IMG/VR virus record: IMGVR_UViG_3300048592_000353
Coordinates: 1-34,740 of that record
Strand: one strand, 5' to 3'
Length of the DNA: 34,740 nt
DNA from: a virus
This document shows, piece by piece, positions 7,734-15,099 of this stretch. The position numbers and the translations under genes were made by a program. The notes under the pieces were generated by a model. That model worked only from the letters and a program-made list of their open reading frames with translations, searched no databases and was not told the origin of the DNA. Within the stretch, counting starts at the first letter, position 1. Each line of letters opens with the position of its first letter.

Positions 7734-8341
7734 GCGAGAAGAAGGTCAAGTGCTCACGCTGCGGCGCGCTGACAAAGCATCGCCAACTGTGCGACCAGTA
7801 CCCGCCGCCGCGCGATCTGGTCATGCTGCTCATTGAAACGCCGATGCTTATGAGCGATTACGAGCGCGAATTCCTGCGCGCCGGATCGCGTTATTTCATT
7901 TACACCCGCTACAACCTGGGTCTTGCCATTTTGGAGCAGGAAAACCCGCAGTTGTTGGCGCGCTGGCATTCGTGGCGCGTCGATGAAACGAACAAGCGCA
8001 GGTTGAAGGGGCAAAGAAACAGCGGGAGGTACGGCGTCAACGCCAAGTACTGCGCCTGCTGCGAGGCAAAGCTGAGTAGTAAGCGCCTGCTGAAAGCAGC
8101 CGGGGTCTATGGCGATTATTGCGGGTGGTGCGTCGCTGAGCTGCGCTACAAGGCGGTATGCAGCGGCGACGTTCCCGAAGATATGCCGCTTGCTGAATTC
8201 GCCGAAGTGCTGGCAAAAAGTGGGACCGTGGCGGCGATGCAGAAGCGCCGCGAGTGGGTCAGCAAGGCCGCCGGAAAAGAGAGTAAACATCGGCCCGGCG
8301 CGAAAGCGATTGCGGGGCAGAACGTGCCAGCCTTCGCATAA
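7730..8341 (+). CDS. zinc-ribbon protein of unknown function
   Basis: A 203-residue protein. ATG 7730 in an ATGA overlap is preferred to the in-frame GTG at 7721, which lies further inside the previous gene. Two cysteine sets are visible: KCSRCG near the N-terminus with a later Cys, and CACC followed about 30 residues later by CGWC, consistent with two zinc-binding knuckles. The C-terminal part is basic (KRREWVSKAAGKESKHRPGA), suggesting contact with nucleic acid. It precedes the terminase genes and could be an HNH-less packaging accessory or a transcription regulator. The role is unknown. Confidence 0.5.
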   Translation: MSEKKVKCSRCGALTKHRQLCDQYPPPRDLVMLLIETPMLMSDYEREFLRAGSRYFIYTRYNLGLAILEQENPQLLARWHSWRVDETNKRRLKGQRNSGRYGVNAKYCACCEAKLSSKRLLKAAGVYGDYCGWCVAELRYKAVCSGDVPEDMPLAEFAEVLAKSGTVAAMQKRREWVSKAAGKESKHRPGAKAIAGQNVPAFA

Positions 8342-8436
8342 CCATTAGTGAAAATCACGGCAAGTTTTCAGGAAGGAAAGAGTAAAACGCAGGATCAGCG
8401 AAGGTATGCATATGCGGGGGTCGGTTTCGTGCGCTC

Positions 8437-8449
8437 GCGAACGTTTCGC
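8437..8449. promoter_or_regulatory. short inverted repeat before the terminase operon
   Basis: GCGAA and TTCGC flank a CGT centre inside the 128-bp gap before the terminase genes. The core AACGTT also recurs in the leader elements at 14990-15035 and 21212-21272. It may be an operator, but no convincing promoter was found in this gap (8342-8469). Confidence 0.25.
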
Positions 8450-8469
8450 AAAGGTTTACAGGGTTTTCT

Positions 8470-9183
8470 ATGGGTAGTCGCAACTACGCCGAACTAATCC
8501 AGCAAGAGCTGGACGCGCTGGATCACCTCAATTCCAGACGCTCGATGCGCGACAAGACGTTGCTCGCCGTCGCCGCTGCGGTTGTGGACGGCCGTTCGAT
8601 CAACTCCGTGCTCGGCACAGGCGGTGCGGTGCGAGAATCCACCTACTACAGCAAGAAAAAGGACTGGCACAACAACAGGGACTTTAAGCGCGCGCTGAAC
8701 AACATTATCGCGCTGTACCGCCAACGCGACACTGAGATGCGTGAAGCGGCGGAAGCGGAAGCGCGAGAGAAGCGGCATCGGGAGCGGGCGCGCCTGATCG
8801 ATGAGGGCAAGGCGATCTTGACCTCCCTCATCGCCGAACAGCTTCACCAAGCGGAGCTAATCAAGCTCAGAGCGCAAGACGCGCTGGAGAACGGGGAAGT
8901 GCCGCAGTCGGTCGGCTTGGAAGCCAGGCTCGACGAATTGACCCGCTTCATGAAAGTCATCTTTTCCGAAGAGCGTACCGAGTTCGACGAGACACCGGCC
9001 AGCAAGATACAAGCCGAATTTGATTGGCGCGCCAATTTGCCGGATGGGGTCACGCCGTCGGACGCGGACGAGGCTCTGAATCAGTTTGCGGAGATCATTG
9101 TCAGGCAGCAGCTACAAAACGTACTAGACGGCCGTCTCGGAGCCGACGACGAGAGCTTCACAGACGCGGACGGTGCCGACTGA
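8470..9183 (+). CDS. putative terminase small subunit
   Basis: A 237-residue protein directly upstream of the large terminase gene, overlapping it by one base in TGATG. The N-terminal 80 residues look like a helix-turn-helix DNA-binding region (KTLLAVAAAVVDGRSINSVLG, then ESTYYSKKKDW and FKRALNNII). A long charged helix follows (residues 85-130, rich in Arg/Glu), suited to oligomerisation. The C-terminus is acidic. Small terminases recognise the packaging site and recruit the motor, and they are poorly conserved. The call therefore depends on position and architecture rather than a signature. Confidence 0.6.
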   Translation: MGSRNYAELIQQELDALDHLNSRRSMRDKTLLAVAAAVVDGRSINSVLGTGGAVRESTYYSKKKDWHNNRDFKRALNNIIALYRQRDTEMREAAEAEAREKRHRERARLIDEGKAILTSLIAEQLHQAELIKLRAQDALENGEVPQSVGLEARLDELTRFMKVIFSEERTEFDETPASKIQAEFDWRANLPDGVTPSDADEALNQFAEIIVRQQLQNVLDGRLGADDESFTDADGAD

Positions 9184-10916
9184 TGGACGCCGCCTACGCG
9201 CCGCTCATTCGCCAACTATGGGGCGACAACGCCCCGCCTGCGCTGCAAGAGGCGATCACCGGCGAACTGCAAGCGCGGGTTGCCCTGCTCATGCAAGAGG
9301 AAGCGCGGTCGCACGAACTGCTGCGGGATTGGCGCAAGTGGGTCACGTCGATGTTCCCGACCTACGCTTCCAAGCCTTTTGCTGATCATCACGTCGATTT
9401 CTGGCGCTGGGTGTGGGATATAGAAGAGGGTGTCCGGCCACGGCCGTTCGTGGCTATCTGGCCACGTGGCGGGGGAAAGTCTAGTTCGGCTGAAATGGCC
9501 TGTGTCGCTATCGGCGCACGCAAGGTACGCAAGTACGTCTGGTACATCGGCACGACCCAGGATCAGGCGGATAAGCACGTCGAGAACATCGCCGACATGC
9601 TGGAAAGCAGCGAGATAGCCGCCAATCACCGGCTGCTGTCGCAGCGGGAGATCGGCAAGTATGGCAACTCACGCGGCTGGCGCCGCAGCCGCCTGCGCAC
9701 GGCCAGCGGTTTCACTGTTGACGCTATCGGCCTCGACACTGCGCGGCGTGGTTCGCGTGTGAAGGACGCGCGGCCGGACGTACAAATTTACGACGACATC
9801 GACGAGAAGCACGACACAGCCAAGACCATCGAGAAGAAGATACAGATCATCACCACGTCGCTGCTGCCGGCCGGTTCCAACGATCTGGCGGTCATGATGG
9901 TACAGAACCTGATCCACCCGGACAGCATTTTCGCGCAGCTCGCCGACGGCCGGGCCGGATTCCTGTACGACCGCGAAGTGTCCGGCCCACATCCGGCCGT
10001 GCGCGGCCTGACCTATGAAGAGCGCCCCGGCGGCGGATACGTCGTGACCGGCGGCGTGCCGACGTGGGAAGGGCAGGGGCTTGCCACGGTACAGGAGCAG
10101 ATCAACGAGTGGGGCATCTCCGCATTCGAGGCCGAAGCGCAGCACGAAGTCGCCGCGCCGCTCGGCGGCATCTGGGATCACGTCATCTTCCGGCACGTCA
10201 CGCACGACAAAGTACCGGGCATCGTGACCGGCTGCGTCTGGGTCGATCCGGCCGTGACGGAGACAGACAACAGCGACAGTCACGCCATTCAGGCCGACGG
10301 CATCGCCGCCGACGGTACGATCTACCGCTTCTTCTCGTGGGAGCAGGTCACGTCGCCGGAAGAAAGCATTTGGCGGGCGGTATTGAAGGCGGTCGAACTT
10401 GGTTTTGTGACCGTCGGCATTGAGACGGATCAGGGCGGCGACGCATGGCGGTCGGTGTATCGCTACGCCACGAACAGCATGCGCGAGATTTCGACGGCGC
10501 TTGTGGCATTGGAGCAGGGCGGGCTGGAACAGGACGCGGGTAAAGACGACAAGTATCAGCAGTTGCGCGCCCTGTCACCGGAAGACGCGGCGCGGCACAC
10601 GGCCGTGCTTGCCGCGCATGACGAGACGAAGGTCGGGCAGGTACGGCCGTATGCGGCCGGTATCGTTTACGGCAATATCATGCTGCCGCGCTTCAAGTCA
10701 GCAAAGGCCGGGGCAGGGCATGGCAGCAAAGTGGAGCGCAACGCGCGCATGCTGACAGATTACGAGCGTGGGCGCGTGGTGCATGTGACCGGCACACACG
10801 AGGCGTTGGAAAAGGCATTGAAGCGTTTCCCGAAGGCGAAACCGTTCGACCTGGTGGACGCGGCATATTGGGGTTGGGCTGACCTTCGCGGCGTGTCGAA
10901 GGGCGTATATATCTAG
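9183..10916 (+). CDS. terminase large subunit
   Basis: A 577-residue packaging motor and nuclease. The ATPase half shows a Walker A of the PRGGGKS form at 94-100 and a Walker B region VQIYDDIDE at 200-208, followed by a segment ending ITTSLLPAGSND. The RNase H-like nuclease half shows acidic residues expected for metal binding: Asp355 in CVWVDPAVTE, Glu414/Asp416 in VGIETDQGGD, and an aspartate in DLVDAAYWGWADL near the end. ATG 9183 is chosen because the longer frame to 9024 lies inside the small-subunit gene. The enzyme translocates DNA into the prohead and cuts concatemers. Length and domain order fit siphovirus terminases. Confidence 0.9.
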   Translation: MDAAYAPLIRQLWGDNAPPALQEAITGELQARVALLMQEEARSHELLRDWRKWVTSMFPTYASKPFADHHVDFWRWVWDIEEGVRPRPFVAIWPRGGGKSSSAEMACVAIGARKVRKYVWYIGTTQDQADKHVENIADMLESSEIAANHRLLSQREIGKYGNSRGWRRSRLRTASGFTVDAIGLDTARRGSRVKDARPDVQIYDDIDEKHDTAKTIEKKIQIITTSLLPAGSNDLAVMMVQNLIHPDSIFAQLADGRAGFLYDREVSGPHPAVRGLTYEERPGGGYVVTGGVPTWEGQGLATVQEQINEWGISAFEAEAQHEVAAPLGGIWDHVIFRHVTHDKVPGIVTGCVWVDPAVTETDNSDSHAIQADGIAADGTIYRFFSWEQVTSPEESIWRAVLKAVELGFVTVGIETDQGGDAWRSVYRYATNSMREISTALVALEQGGLEQDAGKDDKYQQLRALSPEDAARHTAVLAAHDETKVGQVRPYAAGIVYGNIMLPRFKSAKAGAGHGSKVERNARMLTDYERGRVVHVTGTHEALEKALKRFPKAKPFDLVDAAYWGWADLRGVSKGVYI

Positions 10917-10931
10917 GGGCAGGGGAAGATT

Positions 10932-12968
10932 ATGGCAGTTAGACGATGGTGGCGCGGGTTTGGAGAAGGGAGCAACAAGGCACGCTCCGGTCCGCCGACA
11001 GAACAGAAGATGTCATTGAGTATCACGTCAACCGGCGTGCAGAAAGTGGCGAATTTGCCGGATACCGGCGCGGGCGCGTTGGTGGCCGCGTACCGGCACA
11101 ACCAGCTCGTGCGCGCCTGCGTGGACATTCTCGCTAACAGTGCGACCGATCCGCGCCTGATCGTGCAGGCCCGCGACAAGGACGGCGACTGGAACGAGGT
11201 TATGGGCCACCCGTTCCGGCGGCTGCTCATGCGCCCGAACAGCTACATGGATGAAGCGATGTTTATCTCCTTCGCAGAGATGAGCATCGAGGTCATGGGC
11301 GTGTTCTACTGCGAGATTGTGCGCTCACGCGGCAAAGTGCCGGTGGAGCTGCATCCGCTGCAACCGCAGCTCGTAACGCCGCAGTATCGCACGCTGCGCA
11401 ATGGCGAGAAGGAGCTGACGCACTATCTGTACAAGGATGGTCTGTACGAGCAGAAGTTTGCGCTGGAAGAAATGCTTGTGCGCGATGACAAAATGCTTGG
11501 CGGCCGATTGTCGCCGTTAGCATCTGCTATGCGCGCCATCGACAGTGACAACGCGCAAACCGACTACGTGCGTGCCTTCTTCGGCAACGCCGGTGTGCCG
11601 TCCGGTTTGTTGAAAATCCACAACCGCACGATTGACCAGGACGAGAGCCGCCGCCTGCAAGACCAGTGGGACGCGCGGTACAGTCTCGCGGGCGGCGGGG
11701 CGAATGGCACGGCCGTGCTCGACGAGAACGCGGATTACCAGAAGATCGGCGCGAATCTGAACGAACTGGACAGCCAGACGCTGCGCGGCTTCGACGAGAG
11801 CCGGATCACAATGGCCTTCGGGGTCCCGCCCCTGATCGTTTACGCCTATTTCGGCCTCATGCGCGCGACGTACAGCAATCTGAAGGAGGCTTGGTCGCAG
11901 TTCTGGCAGACGACGATGAGCAGCAAGCTAAAGGGCTGGCGCAGCTTTTTCACAGTCAATCTGTTGCCTGCGTTTGAAGACCAGAACGCGATCCTTAATG
12001 AGCAGACGCGCCTGTTTTGGGACATCTCGCAAGTCGGAGCGCTGCAAGAGAACGTGGACGCCGCCAATGATCGCGCGCGCAACAACTTCACCGCCGGTGG
12101 CATGACCTTGAACGAGTTCCGCGCGGCGGTCGGGTTGCGCGACTTCCCGGAACCCGACCTGGGCGACATGATCTACTTCCAACTGCGCGCCGCATCCGGT
12201 CTTTCCGGCATGTCGCCTCTGGCTGCTCTATCCGACGCGCAGACAGAAGCGGACGTTGCCAAGATTCTGAGCGAAGGCTTTGCGCGGCTGGAATTGGCAC
12301 AGGGGGGAGCGCGGGAGGGCGGTAGTACGGCCGTCCAAACTACTCCGTCCGCTTCCAAGTGGCAGCTCGTTCGGCCGCAAGACGCGAAGATGCGGCAGGC
12401 GGAACAGCAGCGGCTTAAGCAGTATGGCGATGAGTTGTACGCATTAGCGGACAAGGCGCGGCAAGGGCAGATCGACAAGGAGCAGTTTGTCATCGACCTG
12501 AAGGCCCTGAGCCGCGACAGTCTCGTCGCTGCCTACGTGCTCGGTATGCTGCTCGGTGACGACGAGTTAACCGACGAGGAATTCGCGTCGGTGTACACGC
12601 ACATTCAAAAGGCCGAAGAGAGCGCTGCCAATCTCGGTGAGGACATCTATGCCGGTCGTTATGGCGGGGTGCATCGGGACGAGGAAGACGAGGGCCAACC
12701 GGCCAGCCTGACGGCGCGCACGGCGCTCTGGGTCGGCGCGGCGGCGGCGGTGATCGTGCTCGGCCGGACGTGGCGACGGGATGACCCGGAACTGATGTGG
12801 AGGCGCGGCGCTACCGAAGAGCCGTGCAACGACTGTCTCGCCTTTGAGGGCACGACGATGAAGGCCAGCGTCTGGCGGGCGACGTGGGATGCTGAACGCC
12901 TGCCGCGCGGGCATGGGCTGGAATGCGGCGGCTGGAACTGCGAGTGCGATCTGTATGTGGTGGCGTAG
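10932..12968 (+). CDS. portal protein fused to MuF-like minor head domain
   Basis: A 678-residue protein with GGGGCAGGGGAAG before the ATG. Residues about 30-420 are an HK97/SPP1-type portal: RHNQLVRACVDILANS near the N-terminus, HPLQPQLVTPQYR, then the region ending ITMAFGVPPLIVYAYFG and the helical TYSNLKEAWSQFWQTT. A linker from about 440 to 590 contains a helical part and the hydrophobic stretch ALWVGAAAAVIVLG. The last 60 residues hold CNDCLAFEG, then LPRGHGLECGGWNCEC, the cysteine-rich signature of SPP1 gp7/MuF-like minor head proteins. Separate genes usually encode these two parts. The fusion would fix their stoichiometry at the DNA entry vertex. Confidence 0.8.
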   Translation: MAVRRWWRGFGEGSNKARSGPPTEQKMSLSITSTGVQKVANLPDTGAGALVAAYRHNQLVRACVDILANSATDPRLIVQARDKDGDWNEVMGHPFRRLLMRPNSYMDEAMFISFAEMSIEVMGVFYCEIVRSRGKVPVELHPLQPQLVTPQYRTLRNGEKELTHYLYKDGLYEQKFALEEMLVRDDKMLGGRLSPLASAMRAIDSDNAQTDYVRAFFGNAGVPSGLLKIHNRTIDQDESRRLQDQWDARYSLAGGGANGTAVLDENADYQKIGANLNELDSQTLRGFDESRITMAFGVPPLIVYAYFGLMRATYSNLKEAWSQFWQTTMSSKLKGWRSFFTVNLLPAFEDQNAILNEQTRLFWDISQVGALQENVDAANDRARNNFTAGGMTLNEFRAAVGLRDFPEPDLGDMIYFQLRAASGLSGMSPLAALSDAQTEADVAKILSEGFARLELAQGGAREGGSTAVQTTPSASKWQLVRPQDAKMRQAEQQRLKQYGDELYALADKARQGQIDKEQFVIDLKALSRDSLVAAYVLGMLLGDDELTDEEFASVYTHIQKAEESAANLGEDIYAGRYGGVHRDEEDEGQPASLTARTALWVGAAAAVIVLGRTWRRDDPELMWRRGATEEPCNDCLAFEGTTMKASVWRATWDAERLPRGHGLECGGWNCECDLYVVA

Positions 12969-13217
12969 GTGGACGTGAGCGAGATTGTGATGGACATCGT
13001 TGTGCTGTTCCTGATTGGCAACCAACTCTTTTTCATGGTTCTGGCGCTGTTGTTCGCTCTGGTCCAGAAGGAGCACGGCCGTGCGGGGTGCGACGTAACA
13101 GAGGGCATGTTAGCCGGTGTGCGCGGCGGTGAAGGTCAGGCAGACCGACCGCGTGTGGTGCATAAACGACACAACCGATTCGAGGTGAGATCGACTTATG
13201 GCGACGAGGGAAGATGA
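12969..13217 (+). CDS. small membrane protein, unknown function
   Basis: An 82-residue frame that starts at GTG 12969, directly after the portal stop. Residues 8-33 are hydrophobic (IVVLFLIGNQLFFMVLALLFAL) and the rest is basic and Gly/Arg-rich. It ends 20 bases inside the next gene, which starts at a better ribosome site. Coding status is moderately supported by the tight packing. No family is known to me. Confidence 0.4.
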   Translation: MDVSEIVMDIVVLFLIGNQLFFMVLALLFALVQKEHGRAGCDVTEGMLAGVRGGEGQADRPRVVHKRHNRFEVRSTYGDEGR

Positions 13218-13398
13218 GCTTTTGAGGCGTGAGCAGGCGGCGATCCGGAAGGCGCGTGATGCGCGGCTGGCTCCGTGGCAGGTGCAGGCGGCGTACTACA
13301 TCGCCATGCTGAACAACGCCGCCTTGCGCGACGGTGGGCAGGCAGTGACGTTGACGCTCACGCCGGGCAGCCCGCCGACATTGCAGAAGAGCGAGTAG
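13198..13398 (+). CDS. short protein of unknown function
   Basis: A 66-residue protein with GAGGTGAGA about 8-10 bases before ATG 13198. It is helical and charged in its first half (EDELLRREQAAIRKARDARL), then WQVQAAYYIAMLNNAALR, and a strand-forming end (AVTLTLTPGSPPTL). It belongs to the group of small genes inserted between portal and protease. Function unknown. Confidence 0.5.
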   Translation: MATREDELLRREQAAIRKARDARLAPWQVQAAYYIAMLNNAALRDGGQAVTLTLTPGSPPTLQKSE

Positions 13399-13445
13399 GC
13401 AGGTGGAAATTATCAACCTTTAGCTGGGGAGCCAAAGGGTGTGTA

Positions 13446-13913
13446 ATGATGACTGAGTTGGAAGCTGACAGGATGGTGCAGATTGACGGGGAGGTAACGG
13501 CGCGGGCGCTGCCCATGCGGCCGGATGGGGAAACGTTCAGCGCCGTGTTCGCCCTCCCATCCCGCGAACATGACCCGGAAGGGAAGATAGCGAAGGCGAT
13601 AATTCAGGATGCGAAGATGAACGCCCTGCGCAGGGCGTTCGTAGACAGCGGCGCGATCTGGAACGGCCGTACGTACACGATCCAGTTCGACGAAGAGCGG
13701 GAACGGGTTCCTGAGTTCTACGGCCGTTTTGCGGATGGTGTACGCTTGCATTTATCTGTCCGGCCGGTGGCTCGGAGCGTCTTTGCTTACAACGACTTCA
13801 CCCGCTATGTGACGAAAGACGGCCCGATACAGATGAGGCGCAGAGGTTGGCGCGGCAAGGTGCTGCGAGCGGTTGAACGGTTGCTGAATGTGGGCAGTGG
13901 AGGTGGACGATGA
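13446..13913 (+). CDS. protein of unknown function (155 residues)
   Basis: Two adjacent ATG codons (13446 and 13449) can start it, and the longer frame back to 13275 would overrun the preceding gene. GGGGAGCC and AAAGGG lie upstream. The middle contains an alpha/beta pattern (ETFSAVFALPSRE, AIIQDAKMNALRRAFVDSGAIW, YTIQFDEER). The C-terminus is strongly basic (RRRGWRGKVLRAVERLL), suggesting nucleic acid or membrane contact. No signature is recognised. It overlaps the next gene by ATGA. Confidence 0.5.
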   Translation: MMTELEADRMVQIDGEVTARALPMRPDGETFSAVFALPSREHDPEGKIAKAIIQDAKMNALRRAFVDSGAIWNGRTYTIQFDEERERVPEFYGRFADGVRLHLSVRPVARSVFAYNDFTRYVTKDGPIQMRRRGWRGKVLRAVERLLNVGSGGGR

Positions 13914-14293
13914 AGGGTGGAATGGAACTTGAAACAGTTAATAACATTAAGTGGGATGTGATAAGCGAGCCGTACTTGGGAGGGTACAAGTTATACGGCT
14001 TCATAGACGCAAACATGGGGGGATTCGCCGTCCCCGTCAAGAAAGCGGTCTGGGAGACAAAAGAGGTGGGCACGGTCGTGCCGATTGATGAGGTTGTTCC
14101 ACTCTTGGCCTTGACCCACGAATCCGCCAGCCAGCTCATGGATCAGCTATGGCTGGCCGGTGTACGGCCGTCCAACGGCGCGGGCAGCCAGGCAACGCAC
14201 GAGGCGCTACAGGCTCATATCAAGGATTTGCAGCGCACAATTGAACGGCTCTTTAACGAGATTGAACGGGCCGGGAAGCGGGGTGGCGCGTGA
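13910..14293 (+). CDS. protein of unknown function with C-terminal coiled coil
   Basis: A 127-residue protein from the ATG of an ATGA overlap. The first 70 residues are strand-rich with many Gly and Val (LGGYKLYGFIDANMGGFAVP). Residues 68-85 form a helix (ALTHESASQLMDQLWLAG). The last 35 are a charged coiled coil (HIKDLQRTIERLFNEIERAG), a likely dimerisation element. It overlaps the LexA-like gene by GTGA, so the two may be co-translated. Function unknown. Confidence 0.5.
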   Translation: MKGGMELETVNNIKWDVISEPYLGGYKLYGFIDANMGGFAVPVKKAVWETKEVGTVVPIDEVVPLLALTHESASQLMDQLWLAGVRPSNGAGSQATHEALQAHIKDLQRTIERLFNEIERAGKRGGA

Positions 14294-14895
14294 TCGGGAA
14301 AGACACTCGCTCCGCCGACATTCTGCGCTTCCTGTACGAATACACGGCCGACAATTACGGCCGTTCGCCAAGCTCACGCGAGATCGCAAGCGCGGTCGGC
14401 CTATCCTCCACAAACAGCGTGCATATCTATCTCAAGCGGTTGGTTGAAGCGGGCTACATCGAACTTGTAGACGGCGGCGCGCGCAATATCAGGATCGTCG
14501 GCGCATGGTACAGCAACCCGCCGCTGCCGGATGAACTCGCGGCGCAGTACAACGAAGGCTATACCACGCGCGACCTCGGTGACTTGTACGGCGTGTCGCA
14601 GAGAACGATCACGACTTGGCTGAAACGTTCGCCGGATTACGCGCCGCGACAGAACGGGGTGAAGTGCTCCAAGCTGCTGAGCATGAAACCGCAGCATCCC
14701 TGCGCGGTGTGCGAGATTGACCTCGATCACCCGGACATGATCCGCATTGGGGACAAGTGCCTTTACTGCGCTGAAGAAGAGCTGCGGCAGAAGCTGGCCG
14801 AGGTCATGAGCGACCGCCCCGGCGTCCGCATGTCCGATCTTGACCTCTACCCCGCTAAATTCGCCGTGCACGTCGCACGGAGCCACTCACGATAG
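14290..14895 (+). CDS. LexA-like DNA-binding protein with zinc ribbon, no peptidase domain
   Basis: A 201-residue protein starting at GTG 14290. Residues 8-72 match the LexA N-terminal winged helix (ILRFLYEYTADNYG, then REIASAVGLSS and IYLKRLVEAGYIEL). Residues 88-115 hold a second helix-turn-helix (YTTRDLGDLYGVSQRTITTW). A CxxC pair in CAVC and another in CLYC form a probable zinc ribbon near 137-160. LexA's C-terminal serine peptidase (S24) is missing, so it should not self-cleave. It ends 64 bases before the promoter of the head operon, so it may control that promoter or the leader behind it. This is inference. Confidence 0.65.
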   Translation: MIGKDTRSADILRFLYEYTADNYGRSPSSREIASAVGLSSTNSVHIYLKRLVEAGYIELVDGGARNIRIVGAWYSNPPLPDELAAQYNEGYTTRDLGDLYGVSQRTITTWLKRSPDYAPRQNGVKCSKLLSMKPQHPCAVCEIDLDHPDMIRIGDKCLYCAEEELRQKLAEVMSDRPGVRMSDLDLYPAKFAVHVARSHSR

Positions 14896-14958
14896 ATGCG
14901 ACGCTGTGCGCCGCAAATCGCCGCCTGCGCCATCCTGTGCGGCGTAGCTGACGCAAAC

Positions 14959-14985
14959 TTGACTTCTCAGAAACAATGATATAAT
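14959..14985 (+). promoter_or_regulatory. sigma70-like promoter before the protease/capsid operon
   Basis: TTGACT (14959-14964) and an extended -10 TGATATAAT (TATAAT at 14980-14985) are separated by 15 bases, slightly short. The predicted start is near 14992. It reads into a conserved leader and a terminator before the protease gene. The rest of the 14896-14958 gap holds only a weak CGCCGCA/TGCGGCG inverted repeat. Confidence 0.65.
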
Positions 14986-14989
14986 GGTG

Positions 14990-15079
14990 TAGAACGTTGT
15001 GAAACGTTAGATAACAAATAAATCGAGAAACGTTAGAAACTCGCCGTCGTCAGCATCCTTGCTGGCGGCGGCTTTTTTT
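14990..15079 (+). ncRNA. leader or small RNA, copy A of a repeated element
   Basis: The predicted transcript of about 85-90 nt runs from the promoter at 14985 to the T run at 15079. It shares TTGTGAAACGTT (14997-15008) and an unbroken 28-bp block (15024-15051) with copy B at 21208-21290. CGAG/CTCG can form a small stem around an AAACGTTAGAAA loop, followed by the terminator hairpin. It could be a free small RNA or an attenuator leader for the head operon. Confidence 0.5.
15043..15079 (+). terminator. intrinsic terminator upstream of protease gene (copy A)
   Basis: A 13-bp stem (15043-15055 with 15060-15072, including two G-T pairs) has a TCCT loop and seven T residues at 15073-15079. It lies about 90 bases downstream of a promoter and 20 bases before the next gene, so transcription of the head operon needs readthrough or antitermination unless another promoter exists. 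Confidence 0.8.
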
Positions 15080-15099
15080 GTTTTCCGAGGTGGGGGCCG

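Noticed and set aside
14896-14958. Possible tRNA or structured RNA from CGCCGCA/TGCGGCG pairing
   Set aside because: Only one 7-bp stem forms, with no cloverleaf or T-arm consensus.
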